From: Ottelia alismoides
Taxonomy: Eukaryota; Streptophyta; Magnoliopsida; Alismatales; Hydrocharitaceae
Direction: 5' to 3'
Length of the DNA stretch: 64,000 bases
NCBI GenBank assembly: GCA_037367405.1
Contig: JAZKJV010003137.1
Span: 496,001-560,000, forward strand
Positions 25,242-37,579 of the stretch are shown one piece after another. How positions within the stretch are numbered: the stretch's first letter is position 1; every line of letters begins with the position of its first letter. The notes under the pieces are model-generated. The model saw only the letters and a list, made by a program, of their open reading frames with translations, searched no databases and was not told where the DNA came from. Both the position numbers and the translations under genes were made by a program.

Positions 25242-26054
25242 TGATGAATCCCCATTCATCACTCTTTATTCTTTTATTTTAGCTAAATATCTTGGCGAAG
25301 CATCAGCTAGAATCTGCCTCAACCGACATCATTCTCCTCTCCTGACCTCATCCCTAAATAGTTGTAAATACAATAAATTAGCAATAAGCATGCATTTGTT
25401 AATATTTAATAATTAGCATATATTTGTGCAAAATCAAAAGAATAAAAGAAAAAGAATGAAATATTTAGCATAAATATTGAGAGACCTGAACCCAAGAGTG
25501 GGTCCAACATGGGCCTGATTGCCAAATAAAATAAGTAGAGAGAGATAGGGCCACTCTACCTTGAGGATATTTATCACCCATGTGTATATAATTTATTTTC
25601 ACAAAAATAAAAATAAAAAGGTGTTTTTATCCCCTTATAGGCATTTCTAAAATCAAAACAAAAACGAGAAAAATAAAATAAAATTCTCTCTTACCTCGTA
25701 TATAATACATGTAAATATGTATCACAACATATTTATTTTATACTTGTAAATAACCACTAAAATAAAATCAAAATTATTTATACTCTAATTACTATGTTGT
25801 AAATAAATAAAATATAAAATTGGGGTATTTGTGCAAAAATAAGAAGATAAAAATAATTGTACAAAATTTATAGGTATTATAAACATCTATATATATTGTA
25901 TATATCATAAATTGTTTTCATAAAAATAAATAAAAATCACAGAAAAATAGTTTTAAAATAATAATTTTTTTTTCATTTTGAGCATTGTTTAATTTAAAAT
26001 CATTTTCTATTTTTAATCTATTTAAAATTATTTTTGACTTCCTATTTTTTGATT

Positions 26055-26099
26055 GGTCCAGGAGGAATGTTGACCTCGGTCAACTACCCCTCCTAGACC
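26055..26099. repeat. Two-part hairpin upstream of the TATA box in LTR B1
   Basis: Outer arms 26055-26065 and 26089-26099 pair at 10 of 11 positions. Inner arms GTTGACC (26069-26075) and GGTCAAC (26078-26084) pair perfectly. LTR B2 has the same hairpin near 29809-29853, with 10 of 11 outer pairs again. Confidence 0.8.
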
Positions 26100-26290
26100 T
26101 TCTCGCGTGCGGATCCAGCTCATGCACACGTTTTCTCCCATTTTTCCTTAGCGAATCCTGCACCCTTTAGCTCCGATTTTCTGCCCGCATCTCCCCAATG
26201 GATCGGTGATCCACACGGATCCCTAGGGAGGCACGTTTCGACCTAGGTTCGTGCACATGCTCAGATTCTTTCAAGCTGTCTGGGACGGGC

Positions 26291-26297
26291 TATATAG
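26291..26297 (+). promoter_or_regulatory. TATA box of LTR B1
   Basis: TATATAG in the context GGGC-TATATAG-TCTTCATTC, shared with B2 (30044-30050) and nearly with B3 (about 43485). Confidence 0.65.
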
Positions 26298-26541
26298 TCT
26301 TCATTCGACTCCCTAATAGCTCAGCTCGTGCCACACACCCTTTTGATACCCTAGAATGCTCTGCCTTGGTGACAGCAACCGGAGGCATCCTTCAGTCCTC
26401 GGAAAGGTGCTGTGGAGCTGACGCTCGCCTCTCATGGCCGGAACGCCGTCGCGACGAGCCTCCTCCGCCAGCCGCATCGATTGAGGCAACGACCATATCG
26501 ACCGCACCCCCTGGAGCTCAGGATTCTACTAGGACCCTCAG

Positions 26542-26859
26542 GTATTCATTCCATTATCCTCAGCTCCCTTATCTGATTCGATTTTTCATCTACACTCCAT
26601 CGCTACTCTGTTAGTTCCGACCAGCTGGTCGGAGACTCATCTCATCCATCTACCCTCTTCAATCTATGACCCAGCTCATCCTCCATCTTCCCTCGTCAGC
26701 TAATCATCCTAATCTTTGCTTGGATAGCCAAGATTAGGCCCTAGGTCTCGTCCATCACTTTCGTCGAAGACCCCCTTCTCATTCATCGTCGTTTCCCTTT
26801 GTTTTTGGTTCAATAACCCCTACCGGAGCCCTGCTCCGAGTCCAAGCTTTCTCCTGCAG
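26542..26859 (+). other. Putative leader intron in LTR B1
   Basis: ACCCTCAG|GTATTC and CTCCTGCAG| bound 318 bp. The equivalent in B2 (30295-30612) is also 318 bp and keeps both splice sites. Confidence 0.45.
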
Positions 26860-27445
26860 GACTTTGCACAGGTGGAACAACCCAGATTGGCTTAGACAAT
26901 CCTTGCTAGAGCTCGCCTAGGTCCTAGCCATCATCACAGAGATCTGACTGTTAATGAGCCCATCCGACACCTTTTCCTGACGCGGAGGGGCCCACGATTC
27001 GTTTGTCGTCATCTAATCATTCATCACAGCTTCGGATCTTCGCTAGTGCTATGGTGAAACTCGCCCGAGAGGAGTTCTTCCAGAGCCTTCCTCTGTCGTC
27101 GGATTACTCCCCTCGCCCAGACGTCATCACAGCCTCCCGTTCACCTTGAGGTGCCGGATCGTTAGATGTCAGAGCTAACGGTCCCATACCACGCACGTAG
27201 CTAACATCTGTTAGCTGTCAGATCTGTCGCCTGATGCTTCCAGAGTTATTCGTCCACGCCCATTCAGGAGACGCCACCTGTCCACCCCACGCGCAGCTCA
27301 AGTACTGCATGGGTAATTTGCTCAGCTACCCTTGCATTTATTTTCATTTGTCATTTAGTTTGTAAAATAAATGTATACAGGAGGACATTTGCACTCTTGC
27401 CCTTGTAGTTTTCCTTATTTACTTTTCAGTCATGTTGTGTGGACC

Positions 27446-27463
27446 CACGTGCTTCATCACGTG
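27446..27463 (+). promoter_or_regulatory. Paired G-boxes in LTR B1
   Basis: CACGTG at 27446 and 27458 (12-bp spacing), followed by a TTTGCATT block. In B2 the second box is mutated to CACTTG. Confidence 0.65.
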
Positions 27464-28601
27464 GGATTCTGGGTTATTTGCATTGAGTATCCTGCTTATT
27501 ATCTGTTATGAATTGAATGCTTAGTTTTGTAATTTGCAAATATGCCCCTGTGAATGATGTTTTCCAGCATGTGCGGAATTTGATGTGAAAATTGCAGATT
27601 GGACCCTATAGTTTCTTTGCGTGTTATTATTTGGTCCAGAAACATACTTTCTTTGTAGATTGGTCCCTGTGTGTTGTGTGTTTTTTTTTGATTAAATAAA
27701 TAGCAAATATTGTCCAAAATTCATGAAATTTTGATACATGGCTCCAGCCTTGGTGTAGAAATTTTGTGAATTTTTGGTTTTATTTTGTCTTCGTTTAATA
27801 TTTTTAAAATTTAAAAAACCCTAAAAATTATCACTGTCTGTTTTAGAAAAATCAACTAAAAATATTAAAAAGTCTTGAAAAATTCTAAAAAAATTCCTGC
27901 TTGCGTTTTGTTGTGTTCAAATGTCTATCCAAGTTTCGCTTCATTCTCATTTATAAAACCCGAAAAAAAGTGAAAAATACTAAAAACCTTAGAAAAATCA
28001 TTAAAAATTCATAAACGTTCAAAAAAAATGTGTTTTCTTCTTCTGTAGTTAGATATTTTCTTGTAGTTTCACATAAAATTTCTACTCAAATTTTATAGGC
28101 ATTTTAAGTACTTTTAACTTGCCTTTAGATTCCAGCTTTACATTGGTTGTTATTTCTGACCTTGTTTGATTTTTAGAAAATAAATTCAAAATAATAAAAA
28201 TCTAAGAAAATTCACAAAAACATCTGAATATTTTAAAAACACGAAAATATTTTTATTATGAATTTTTGTATATTTTTGAGCTATTAAATAATTTGATTTG
28301 TGCTTTTATTTTAGCATTTTTATATTAAAAATCATAAAAATTGAAAAATTAAAAAAAACCACCATTCCTTTACTTTCCTTGGATTCTTGACTACTTCGTA
28401 GCTTTCGCATTCCATTCTCTTTGTGTTCGACCCTGGTAGCTATATCAGGTAAAAATAAATAGCAATATCACTTGCCACATTTTAATTATTTGATTCATTG
28501 TTTGGTGGTCTCATTTTTCTTGTTGAGCCCGGTTCGGGTGATTGAGGTCGCAACGACCTTTGATATCACTTAACCTTAGTTGCTCGGGTCGCTCATCAGA
28601 A

Positions 28602-28619
28602 TGGCGCCATTGTAGGGGA
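28602..28619 (+). other. Primer binding site after LTR B1 (tRNA-Asp type)
   Basis: TGGCGCCATTGTAGGGGA, 15 of 18 matches to the complement of the plant tRNA-Asp 3' end. The perfect form is at 56207. Confidence 0.75.
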
Positions 28620-28754
28620 GCACGACTTAATAGTCAGTTTTCCTTTCTTGAGTTTTTTCTACATTTGATATAACTGCGATATGATCCATCTTCTGTTTCT
28701 AGAAGCGTCGGCGCACCCGAGCAAAGCGGGGGCGGCTCGTTTCTTGCGAGGGCC
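28620..28754 (+). repeat. Leader fragment of element B between duplicated LTRs
   Basis: The first part of the element's untranslated leader, matching 32377-32555. It ends in GAAGAG, where it joins a copy of the upstream flank. Confidence 0.7.
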
Positions 28755-29031
28755 TGAAGAGTATGACTCTTGGCTCCAGCCACAAGGTGGTGATGAAGAT
28801 GGAGGAGTGCTCCGACATGGGAGGTGCTCCTAGATTGAAAGTCATGCGGTTAGATGATGGTGTTGACGGGGTGGTTGTGGAGTGTTTCGTGGTCCAAGAG
28901 CGTAGATGGCGAAAGGTGGCTCCTGATGGTGTGGGCTCAACGGCCAAATCGTTACAGCAAGGCAATGATAGAGGAGCGATCTGCGATGAGGATGAATCCT
29001 AGGATTCAACCAAGATTGAGGAGGAGGTCCA
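28755..29031 (-). repeat. Second copy of flank C2
   Basis: Repeats 24969-25241 with scattered substitutions (roughly 88 percent identical by eye). It shows that flank, LTR and early leader were duplicated together as a unit of about 3.79 kb. Confidence 0.8.
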
Positions 29032-30043
29032 TGATGAATCCCCATTCATCACTCTTTATTCTTTTATTTTAGCTAAATATCTTGGCAAAGCATCATGTAA
29101 ATAGTTGTAAATATAATAAATTAGTAATAAGCATGCATTTGTTAATATTTAATAATTAGCATGTATTTGAGCAAAAATAAAGAATAAAAGAAAAAGAAGG
29201 AAATATTTAGAATAAATATTGAGTGACCTGAACGCAAGAGAGGGTTCAGCATGGGCCTGATTGCCAAATAAAATAAGTAGAGAGAGATAGGGCCACTCTA
29301 CCTTGAGGATATTTATCACCTATTTGTATATAATATATTTTCACAAAAATAAAAAAGGTGTTTTTACCCCCTATATATATTTCTAAAATCAAAACAAAAT
29401 GAGAAAAATAAAATAAAAATAAAATAAAATTCCCTCTCACCTTTTATATAATACATGTAAATATGTATCACTACCTACTTATTTTATACTTTTAAATAAC
29501 CAATAAACATAAAATTAAACTATTTTGTACTATAATTACTATGTTGTTAATAAATAAAATATAAAATTGGGGTATTTGTGCAAAAATAAGAAATAAAAAT
29601 AATTGTACAAAATTCATTGGTATTTTATACTTGTATATAATATACTAAATTGTATATATCATAAATTGTTTTTATAATAATAAATAAAAATCACAGAAAA
29701 AAGATTGAAAAATAGTAAATATTTTTCATTTTGAACATTTTTCAATTTAAAATAATTTTCTATTTTTAGTCGATTTACATTTATTTTTGACTTCCTATAT
29801 TCTGATTGGTCCAGGAGGACTGTTGACCTCGGTCAACTACCCCTCCCGGACCTTCTCCTGTGCCGATCCGGCTCACACACACATTTTCTCCCATTTTTCT
29901 AGAGCGGATCCTGCACCCTTTAGTTCAAATTTTCTGCCCGCATCAGCCCAGTGGATTAGTGATCCACGCGGATCCCTAGGGAGGCACGTTTTGACCTTGG
30001 ATCGCGCACATGCTCAGATTCTTTCAAGCTGCCTGGGACGGGC

Positions 30044-30050
30044 TATATAG
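30044..30050 (+). promoter_or_regulatory. TATA box of LTR B2
   Basis: TATATAG, about 1.0 kb into the LTR, with the same flanks as in B1. Confidence 0.65.
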
Positions 30051-30294
30051 TCTTCATTCGACTCCACAATAGCTCAGCTCGCGCCACACACCCTTTTGAT
30101 ACCCTAGAACGCTCCACCTTGGTGACAACAATCGGAGGCCGCCTTCGATCATCGGAAAGTTGCTGTGCAGCCGACGCTCTCCTCTCGTGGCCGGAACGCC
30201 GCCGCGACGAGCCTCCTCTGCCAGTCGCATCGATTGAGGCAACAACCACATCGACCGCACCCCCTGGAGCTCAAGATTCTACTAGGACCCTCAG

Positions 30295-30612
30295 GTATTT
30301 ATTCCATCGTCCTCAGCTCCCTTATCTGATTCGAGTTTTCATCTACACTCCGCTGCCACTCCGTCAGTTCCGACCAGCCGGTCGGAGACTCATCACATCC
30401 ATCTACCCTCTTAGATCTATGACCCAGCTCATCCTCCATCTTTCCTCGCCATCTGATCATCCTAATCTTGGCTCGGATAGACAAGATTAGGCCCTCGGTC
30501 TCGTCCATCACTTTCACCGAAGATCTCCTTCTCATTCACCGCTGCTTCCCTTTGCTTTTGGTTCAATAACCCCAAACGGAGCCCTACTCCAAGTCTGAGC
30601 TTTCTCCTGCAG
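30295..30612 (+). other. Putative leader intron in LTR B2
   Basis: ACCCTCAG|GTATTT to CTCCTGCAG|, 318 bp, same length as in B1. Confidence 0.45.
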
Positions 30613-32358
30613 GACTTTGCACACGTGGAACAACCCAGATCGTCTCAGACAATCCTCGCCAGATCTCGCCCAGGTCCTAGCCATCGCCACAGAGATCTGA
30701 CCGTCAGCGTGCCCATCCGACCCGTTTTCCCGACGCGGAGGGGCCCACGATTCGTTTGCCGCCGTCCGATCATTCATCGGAGCTCCGGATCCTCGCTAGT
30801 GCTATGGTGAATCTCGCCCTCGCGGAGTTCTTCCAAAGCCTTCCTCTGTCGTTGGATTACGCCCCTCACCCAGACGTCATCACAGCCGTCCATTCACCTG
30901 GAGGTGCCGGACCTTTAGATGTCAGACCTAACGGTCCCATACCACGTGTGTAGCTGACATCTGATAGTTGTCAGATCGGTCGCCTAACGCTTCCAGAGCC
31001 GTTCGTCCACGCCCAATCAGGAGACGCCACCTGTCCACCCTACGCGCAGCTCACGTACTGCATGGGTAATTTGCTCAGCCACCCTTGTATTTATTTTAGT
31101 TTGTCGTTTAGTCAGTAAAATTAAAGTATACAGGAGGACATTTTACACTCTTTCCCTTGTAGTTTTCCTTATTTGCTTTTCAGACATGTTGTGTGGACCC
31201 ACGTGCTTTGTCACTTGGGATTCTAGATTATTTGCACTTAGTATCCTGGTTATTATCTGTTATGAATTGAATGCTTAGTTTTGTTATTTGCAAATATGCC
31301 CTTGTGAATGATGTTTTCCAGCATGTGCAGAATTTGATTTAAAAATTGCATATTGGACCCAATAGTTTCTTTGTGTGTTATTATTTTGTCCAGAAACATA
31401 CTTTCTTTGCAGATTTGTCCCTGTGTGTTGTGTGTATGATTTTTTATTTAATAAATTGCAAATATTATTCAAAATTCATGAAATTTTGACACATGGCTCC
31501 TGCCATGGTGTTGGAATTTTGGTGAATTTTTAGTTTTATTTTTTCTTCGTTTAATATTTTTAAAAATTTAAAAACCCTAAAATTTATCGGTATCTATTTT
31601 ATAAAATCAACTAAAAATATTAAAAAGTCTTGAAAAATTCTAAAAAAAATCTTGCTTGTGTGTTTTTTTTTGTGTTTAGTTGTCTGTCCAAGTTTCATCC
31701 CATTCTCATTTATAAAACCCAAAAATGAAAAAGACCAAAAACCTTAGAAAAATCATTAAAATTTCATAAAAATTCAAAAAATGTTTTCTTCTTTGTGTAG
31801 TTAGATTATTGCTTGTAGTTTCACATAAAATTGTTGTTCAAATTTTATAGGCATTTTAAGTAATTTAAATTTGCCTTTAGATTCCAGCTTTACACTGGTT
31901 GTTATTTCTGACCTTGTTTGATTTTTAGAATATAAATTAAAAATAAGAAAAATCTAAGAAAATTCATAAAACATCTGAATATTTTAAAAACACAAAAATA
32001 TTTTTATTCTGAATTTTTGAGTATTTTTGTGCTACTAAATATTTATGTGAGTGTGGATTTGTGCTTTTCTTTTAACCTTTTTCTTATATTAAAAATCATA
32101 CAAAAATTTAAAAATTTTAAAAACCACCATTCCTTTGCTTTCCTTGCATTCTTGACTACTTTCGCATTCCGTGCTCTTTGTGTTCGACCCTGGTAACTAT
32201 ACTGGGTAAAAATAAATAGCAAGACCGCTTGCCACATTTTGATTGTTTGATTCCTTGTTTGATGGTCTCATTTTTCTTTTTAAGCCCGGTTTGGGTGATT
32301 GAGGTCGCAACGACCTTTGATATCACTTAACCTTAGTTGCTCGGGCCGCTCATCAGAA

Positions 32359-32376
32359 TGGCACCCTTGTAGGGGA
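32359..32376 (+). other. Primer binding site of element B
   Basis: TGGCACCCTTGTAGGGGA, a decayed tRNA-Asp site (14 of 18) starting 3 nt after the LTR end. Confidence 0.75.
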
Positions 32377-33971
32377 GCACGGCTTAGTAGTCAGTTTGCC
32401 TTGCTTGATTTTTTGCTACATTTGATATAACTGCGATATGATCCATCTTCTGTTTCTCTTTTTCTTGCGAGGGCTCGACGAGCGAGGGCGACGTTCCTAG
32501 GAGCGCCGGTGCACCCGAGCGAAGCGGAGGCGGCTCGTTTCTCCATCGAGCTGCAGAAGAGCGTAGGAGAGCGGGAGCATAAGATTGTTAGATCTGAGTA
32601 GTTTAGGACTTCTTCTTCTATTATTATTATTGTAATAATATAGGGACCTGAACTGTGAATTTTGGACATTTGGCTGATCGGGGTCTGTTTCACCGAGCAT
32701 CTATGTGCTCGGGGGACCTCACCGCGGTTTTTCACCGGTTTTGTTTTCTACCGCATTTACTTCATGTCTGATTTCCGAAGATTTTGGCCCCTAGATTTAG
32801 CATTTACCTTGATTGTGACAAAATTAATTAAGGCCCAACCCTAATTATCTGCCTGCACATATAGATTGATAAATTGGACCTTATTAATTAAATCTCAAGG
32901 AAAAGTTAGTTTAATTAGGCTCGAGTCCACGTGCCGTGAGGAACCACATACTATGCTGGGAGGACTCGTTGTGGCGGGCGAGTGGTTCCCAAGATAAGAC
33001 TCCGGACTTAGTTTGATTGGGTTGCTACCGTTCTTCTCGTGTAGAAAGTTCTTCGTCTATGGCCAATTTCTTCTTGCATCATATATGTAGTTCTAATTCT
33101 ATCTTTAAATTTATGTGCGGATCATCCTGTATGTAGAGAGTTGGAGTCAGGTTTGCATTTCTTACTGTACATGCATCATCGTGTTTAATCGCGCATCAGC
33201 TTTTCGACTTCTCCTTCTGTTTTGGACTTAAAATAATCAGGAGAACTGAAAAATTCATTAGGAGTTGTTTGCTTTGGAAAATACCTAAAAAGAAAAACTA
33301 TAAAATTGAGACTACTAAAACTCACTTGATCTTAAAAGACACCTGACTTAAAAATCTATCTTGGGAGAGCAACCCCCTCATTGTATGCTTTGGATGAGCG
33401 AGATTGACCCGCACACTAGGATAGAGCCATACTCGAACTCTTAGCAGACTACCGACCTTTTATATGGGACAGTCTATTACGAGCATTGGGTTCCTAGTAG
33501 CTCGCTTAATCACTCTGAAAACTATTTTATCACCTAATAAAATTGATAAGATAAAAGACCGAGCCTTTATGATTATGAGCTCTGCGAGAGTAGGTGAATT
33601 GGGGGTTTGCTTGCTGATCTTGTGTGTTTTCTAGATATCATCTGCCTTCACTTGCTACATCAAGATGATGGGCTAGAGGTCCCTTAGGCAGCCCTTAGTT
33701 GCATCGCTTTCGAGCACTCTGGTCTGCTCATCTAGGTTGATTCGCGAGAGCCAAGACCTGCTCCCCGAACCCGAGTTTGACTCCGCCCAGTTCCCCCTCG
33801 ACCACCCTTCTACCAGTCCTAAGGTGCCCGAGCAGAGATAATAACAGACAGTTGATGATTTATCGACACATGAGTTTGAGTCTTTTGCCTTTGCAGAGAC
33901 CATGGCCAGCAAGTGAGGAGTGCACCAATGGACCCAGCAGGACCCAGACTTACGTACTTGATCAGGGTGCC
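32377..33971 (+). other. Untranslated leader of element B
   Basis: No coding sequence is seen over about 1.6 kb. Near its end, GGGAGAGCAACCCC (33363-33376) and CGCACACTAGG (33410-33420) match element E at 57135-57148 and 57186-57196 in the same order and spacing. Such a conserved leader block could be the RNA packaging or dimer signal; that is inference. Confidence 0.6.
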
Positions 33972-36380
33972 ATGAAAAACACCCTGTTAGCCTCTCTAGA
34001 AACCATGCAACGTCAGATCAGAGACCAGGGGGATTTCATGGTGGACATCCATCAAGAGATGGAGCAGATGAGAGTAAACAGAGAGCAGCGCAAAGCCAGT
34101 GGAGGTAGAGGACCAGAGATCCCTGAGGGAGGAGAGCCTGAGGAGCCCGCACAACTAGCAACACCTGCACAACCGATGAGAGAGTTGCACAACCCTGGTG
34201 CAACTCTGACCCATAGATGGATTTAGCTGCCATCCATTTTGGGAGACTTCAAGCTCCCACCTTAGACTATCAAGTTTCTACCCTGATTCCATGGACTTGC
34301 CACAGAGGAGTCACACATACATCTCCAAGAGTTTGAGATGATCTGTAGTACTGTCCACGATCGCCTCGTGGACGAGGATACCATCAAGATGATGGCTTTT
34401 CCGTTCTCCCCCGTAGACAGAGTAGCCAATTGGCTGAAGCACCTAGGGAGATTCATCACTTCATGGGAACAACTCCGGAATGAGTACTTGAATAAGTACT
34501 ATCCACTCGGCCGGACGAATGCCGCTAGAGCCCTGATCAACAACTTTTCCATGCTCCCTAACGAGAAATTCATAAGGCATGGGACGGATTTAGGGAGCTC
34601 ACATACCGATGCCCTCATCGTGATATATCCAAGCCCAACCTTGTTCAGAGTTTCTTCTGCGGGCTTACACTGGTGTTGAAGGGGCTAGTCAACCATACTA
34701 TGGGAGCTCATATTTTGCCAAGGATGAGGATCAGGTCTAGGCCATCTACAAGGAGATGGTAGAGAACTATACGGTGATGTCCCAGACCCGATTTTGTGCA
34801 CAAGAGAAGCCCCATCCACATGTTGTGTCTTATTAGAGGATAGCATGGGTCGATGCCAGTCCATCTACACCATTAGCAGCCTCAGCACAGGCAGAGTCGA
34901 CAGATGCTGATATGGGGATTATCAGCGAGAAGTTGGACCGCATCAAGTTGATTAAGAAGAAGCAGCGCTGGGGCATCTCTCAGATAGATCAGATGGCACA
35001 GACGCTGAGTGACTTGAAGACCCAGATCATGTGTCTCCAGGAGGCACGAACAGCTTCTCAGCCCCGTCTCAGGTCGCATGCAGATCCCAACAGCAACAAC
35101 AACTCGACCTAGCCCTCCTCCCATTAACGACAGGTTCACCATGTTCAGGCGGAGTTGTTCCAGCAGCCGCAACAATAGTACTACCATCCACCACCGTCTC
35201 AGGACACTTAAATGGTGGTCAACCGGCCAGATCAACCCCTGGCCGTTCTACCCCCACCCACTTATGAGTAGGAGCCATTGATGGATGTCAATGGGATTTG
35301 GTATGACCGCCCTCATCCTGGATTCTGACGAGACCATCCCAGATTCCATTGGTCGACTGGAGATACCTCTTACTAGTAACAACCTCCAGTTCAGGGCAGC
35401 CAGTTTAGCCAGCAACAACAACAGCCCCAGTTCCCACAGCCACAACCACAACCACCTTACCAGCAGCATGGTCCTCGTCCCTACCAGCAGGGACAGTCTG
35501 GAGGCAGCAACAACAGCCTCAGCAGTTTCATCCCCAGTATCCCTCTCATCCTTCCTAGCAGCAACAATCCCACTTCTAGAGAGGCCCCCGTTCCGGTTAT
35601 CATGGGCCAACCTATGAGAACCGAGTTCTTGATAATTTAGCCCGCACTGTCTCCGAGCAACATGCCACTTTTAGACAGGAGATGGATGAGTTCCGTTAGG
35701 TGATGAGGGAGATAGTGAAGGGAAAGTCCTCCATACCCGCTCAGATCGAGCCAAATCCGAATTACATGAAGAGGAAGTCTGAGCAGGTAGAGTTTACCGG
35801 TTATCACCCCTAGTGATTCACTTGGTGATATTTCTTCACACACTTTTGTTGTTGACTTTGTTACACTTAGGAGCTGTAGGATGTCAGCATGCGGCGCCTC
35901 ATCTGAGCGATGACCACATGAGGACTCAGGAGCACCAGATAAGGAGGAGAGCGGTGCTGATGCCGCTCATGATGATGTTGATGACGGTGGTGTTGATGCC
36001 ACCAAGGGTATAGACCCAGTCGACGGTACTAAGGTCGTCCCTTCACCAGATACAGGAGGTGGTGCTGATTCCACTAGAGATGATGTTGTGCCAGAGTGTT
36101 GTACTGATGCCACAAGTCCATATGCCGAGGGTGGTATTGAGGCCACCATTTCTTTTCCTTTTGCATTTCCTTTTATTGTTGTATCTCAGGACTATTCTAG
36201 TAATAAAGGAAAGGGTTCTTCATTTGTGAGTCCATCAGTGATGCATGGATATATTTGTATGGATTCTGTTTCACCACAGCAGCATGAACCCATTCCTAGC
36301 CCTCCATCTGAGGAGGGCCCAACCATCCCCTTCCCCCAAGCACTCCGCTTGTCTAAGGGGAATAAAAAATAAAACCCAAA
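33972..36380 (+). pseudogene. gag remnant of Athila element B
   Basis: From ATG 33972 the frame gives an N-terminal helix-rich start (MKNTLLASLETMQ...), then a stop at 34224-34226. In shifted frames 34262-34720 matches the Athila-type gag core: DDL-like start, AFPFS---DRVANWLKHL (34395 onwards), WEQLRNEYLNKYYPLGRTN, and NFSMLPNEKF. The later part (34860-36380) is Gln-, Pro- and acidic-rich and corresponds to the spacer between gag and protease in element E. I see no CCHC zinc knuckle. Many stops and frame changes make it non-functional. Confidence 0.8.
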
Positions 36381-36527
36381 AATATCGCAGCAGCTAGAGT
36401 TCAACCAACAGATGATAGACATATTTCAGATTCAGCTGACTCTACAGGAGGCCTTGGAGCACATCCCTCTCTTCCAAAGGAACCTTAGAGAGAGGACCAC
36501 TATTCGCAGGAAGAGAAGGAACCATCA

Positions 36528-36990
36528 CTCAGAGATCCATGTGCTTACTCTTGCCACCTGCATCGCTATCCAGAACTGTCTGCCAGCCAAGAGGCCAGAT
36601 GTAGGAGCTCCCTATGTCATATGTCAAATACATGAGCAGAGGTTTGATCGAACTCTATTAGACAACGGTTCTTCCATCAACCTACTTCCGGCAGCCTTAC
36701 TCGACTAATTCGAGTCTGGCCCTCTTCAACAGATCATGACAGTACTTCAGTTTGCTGATCGATCTGTCAAGAGGTCGAAGGAGTTGCTGAAGGATGTATT
36801 CGTCACAATTTAGGGCCTGAAATTCCCCGTGGACTTTGTTGTGTTGGATATGGAGATCCCTGAGTCTGTGACCGATACCCCCATAATCTTAGGACGTCCG
36901 TTCTTGGCCACAGCCAAGGCAATGCCTGATCATGATAGTGGGAAGGTGTACTTTCGCGCCGAGGGTGAGAGTATACAAATAGAGATGATC
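36528..36990 (+). pseudogene. Protease remnant of element B
   Basis: ETHVLT-like start is followed by RTLLDNGSSINLLP with the catalytic Asp codon at 36661-36663, then a stop at about 36706. Further on, FPVDFVVLDMEIPES (from 36826) and IILGRPFLATAKA match the flap and C-terminal part seen in element E. At least two in-frame stops break it. Confidence 0.85.
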
Positions 36991-37579
36991 GATGAGACTA
37001 GAGCACGAGATTCAGCTCGCTCAGAGCCGCTTACATATTCAGAGCATATGACAGAGGCAGAGCGAGACGTCCACCAAGAGTGCGATTTTGTGATCACAGA
37101 TGACGAAGCCTCTTGCTCAGACCCAGTTTCACGAGCCATCCTCTCACCTTCAGATCCCGCTGATGCACATATTCTAATATAAGAGAGCTTAGAGAATGCA
37201 TTCTTGGCAGAGGACACATTTCAGGCAACAAATCACATTCAGGAGAGTGAAGCAGTAGATACTTCCTTCGATTCAGATTCAAATCCCTCGGAGTCAGATA
37301 TTGATTGGGCAGAGTTTGATGAGTTGATTCCATGTTTGTTTCATGTAGAGCCAGCAACTAGGGTGGAGATTGATCCTATTCAGTGTACAGAGACACCAAC
37401 AGAGCAGTCTTCACCAGGTTTCCATGTTTAGTGAGAGTTCTCCCATGCAGATTTGGTCACCTTCACTCAGACTTTTCAGAGGACAGATCCGCCAGCTCCC
37501 AGTTGTCTAGAGCTGAAGCCCTTGATGCAGTCGCTGAATTATAGGTTCCTTGCTGGCGAGCATGAGATGCACCCAGTCA

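Larger units (their letters stand above)
25242..28598 (+). repeat. LTR B1 of Athila element B (3357 bp)
   Basis: Begins TGATGAAT-CCCC-ATTCATCA and ends CTCATCA, followed by GAA and a tRNA-Asp-like primer site. It matches LTR B2 (29032-32355) and B3 (from 42481) throughout. It has an extra segment of about 55 bp near 25300-25355 absent from B2 and B3. Landmarks in order: hairpin upstream of the promoter (26055-26099), TATATAG (26291-26297), GT...AG segment (26542-26859), paired G-boxes (27446, 27458) and U5. It is CpG-poor compared with LTR E, so it is old. It is the outer copy of a tandem duplication of the element's 5' end. Confidence 0.88.
29032..32355 (+). repeat. LTR B2, 5' LTR of element B (3324 bp)
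   Basis: Begins TGATGAAT-CCCC-ATTCATCA and ends GCTCATCA. It is directly followed by a primer site and the leader of the gag-pol remnant, so it is the working 5' LTR. TATATAG is at 30044-30050 and the GT...AG segment at 30295-30612. The small frames at 29787-30953 fall in the GC-rich promoter and leader part and show no domain. Confidence 0.9.
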
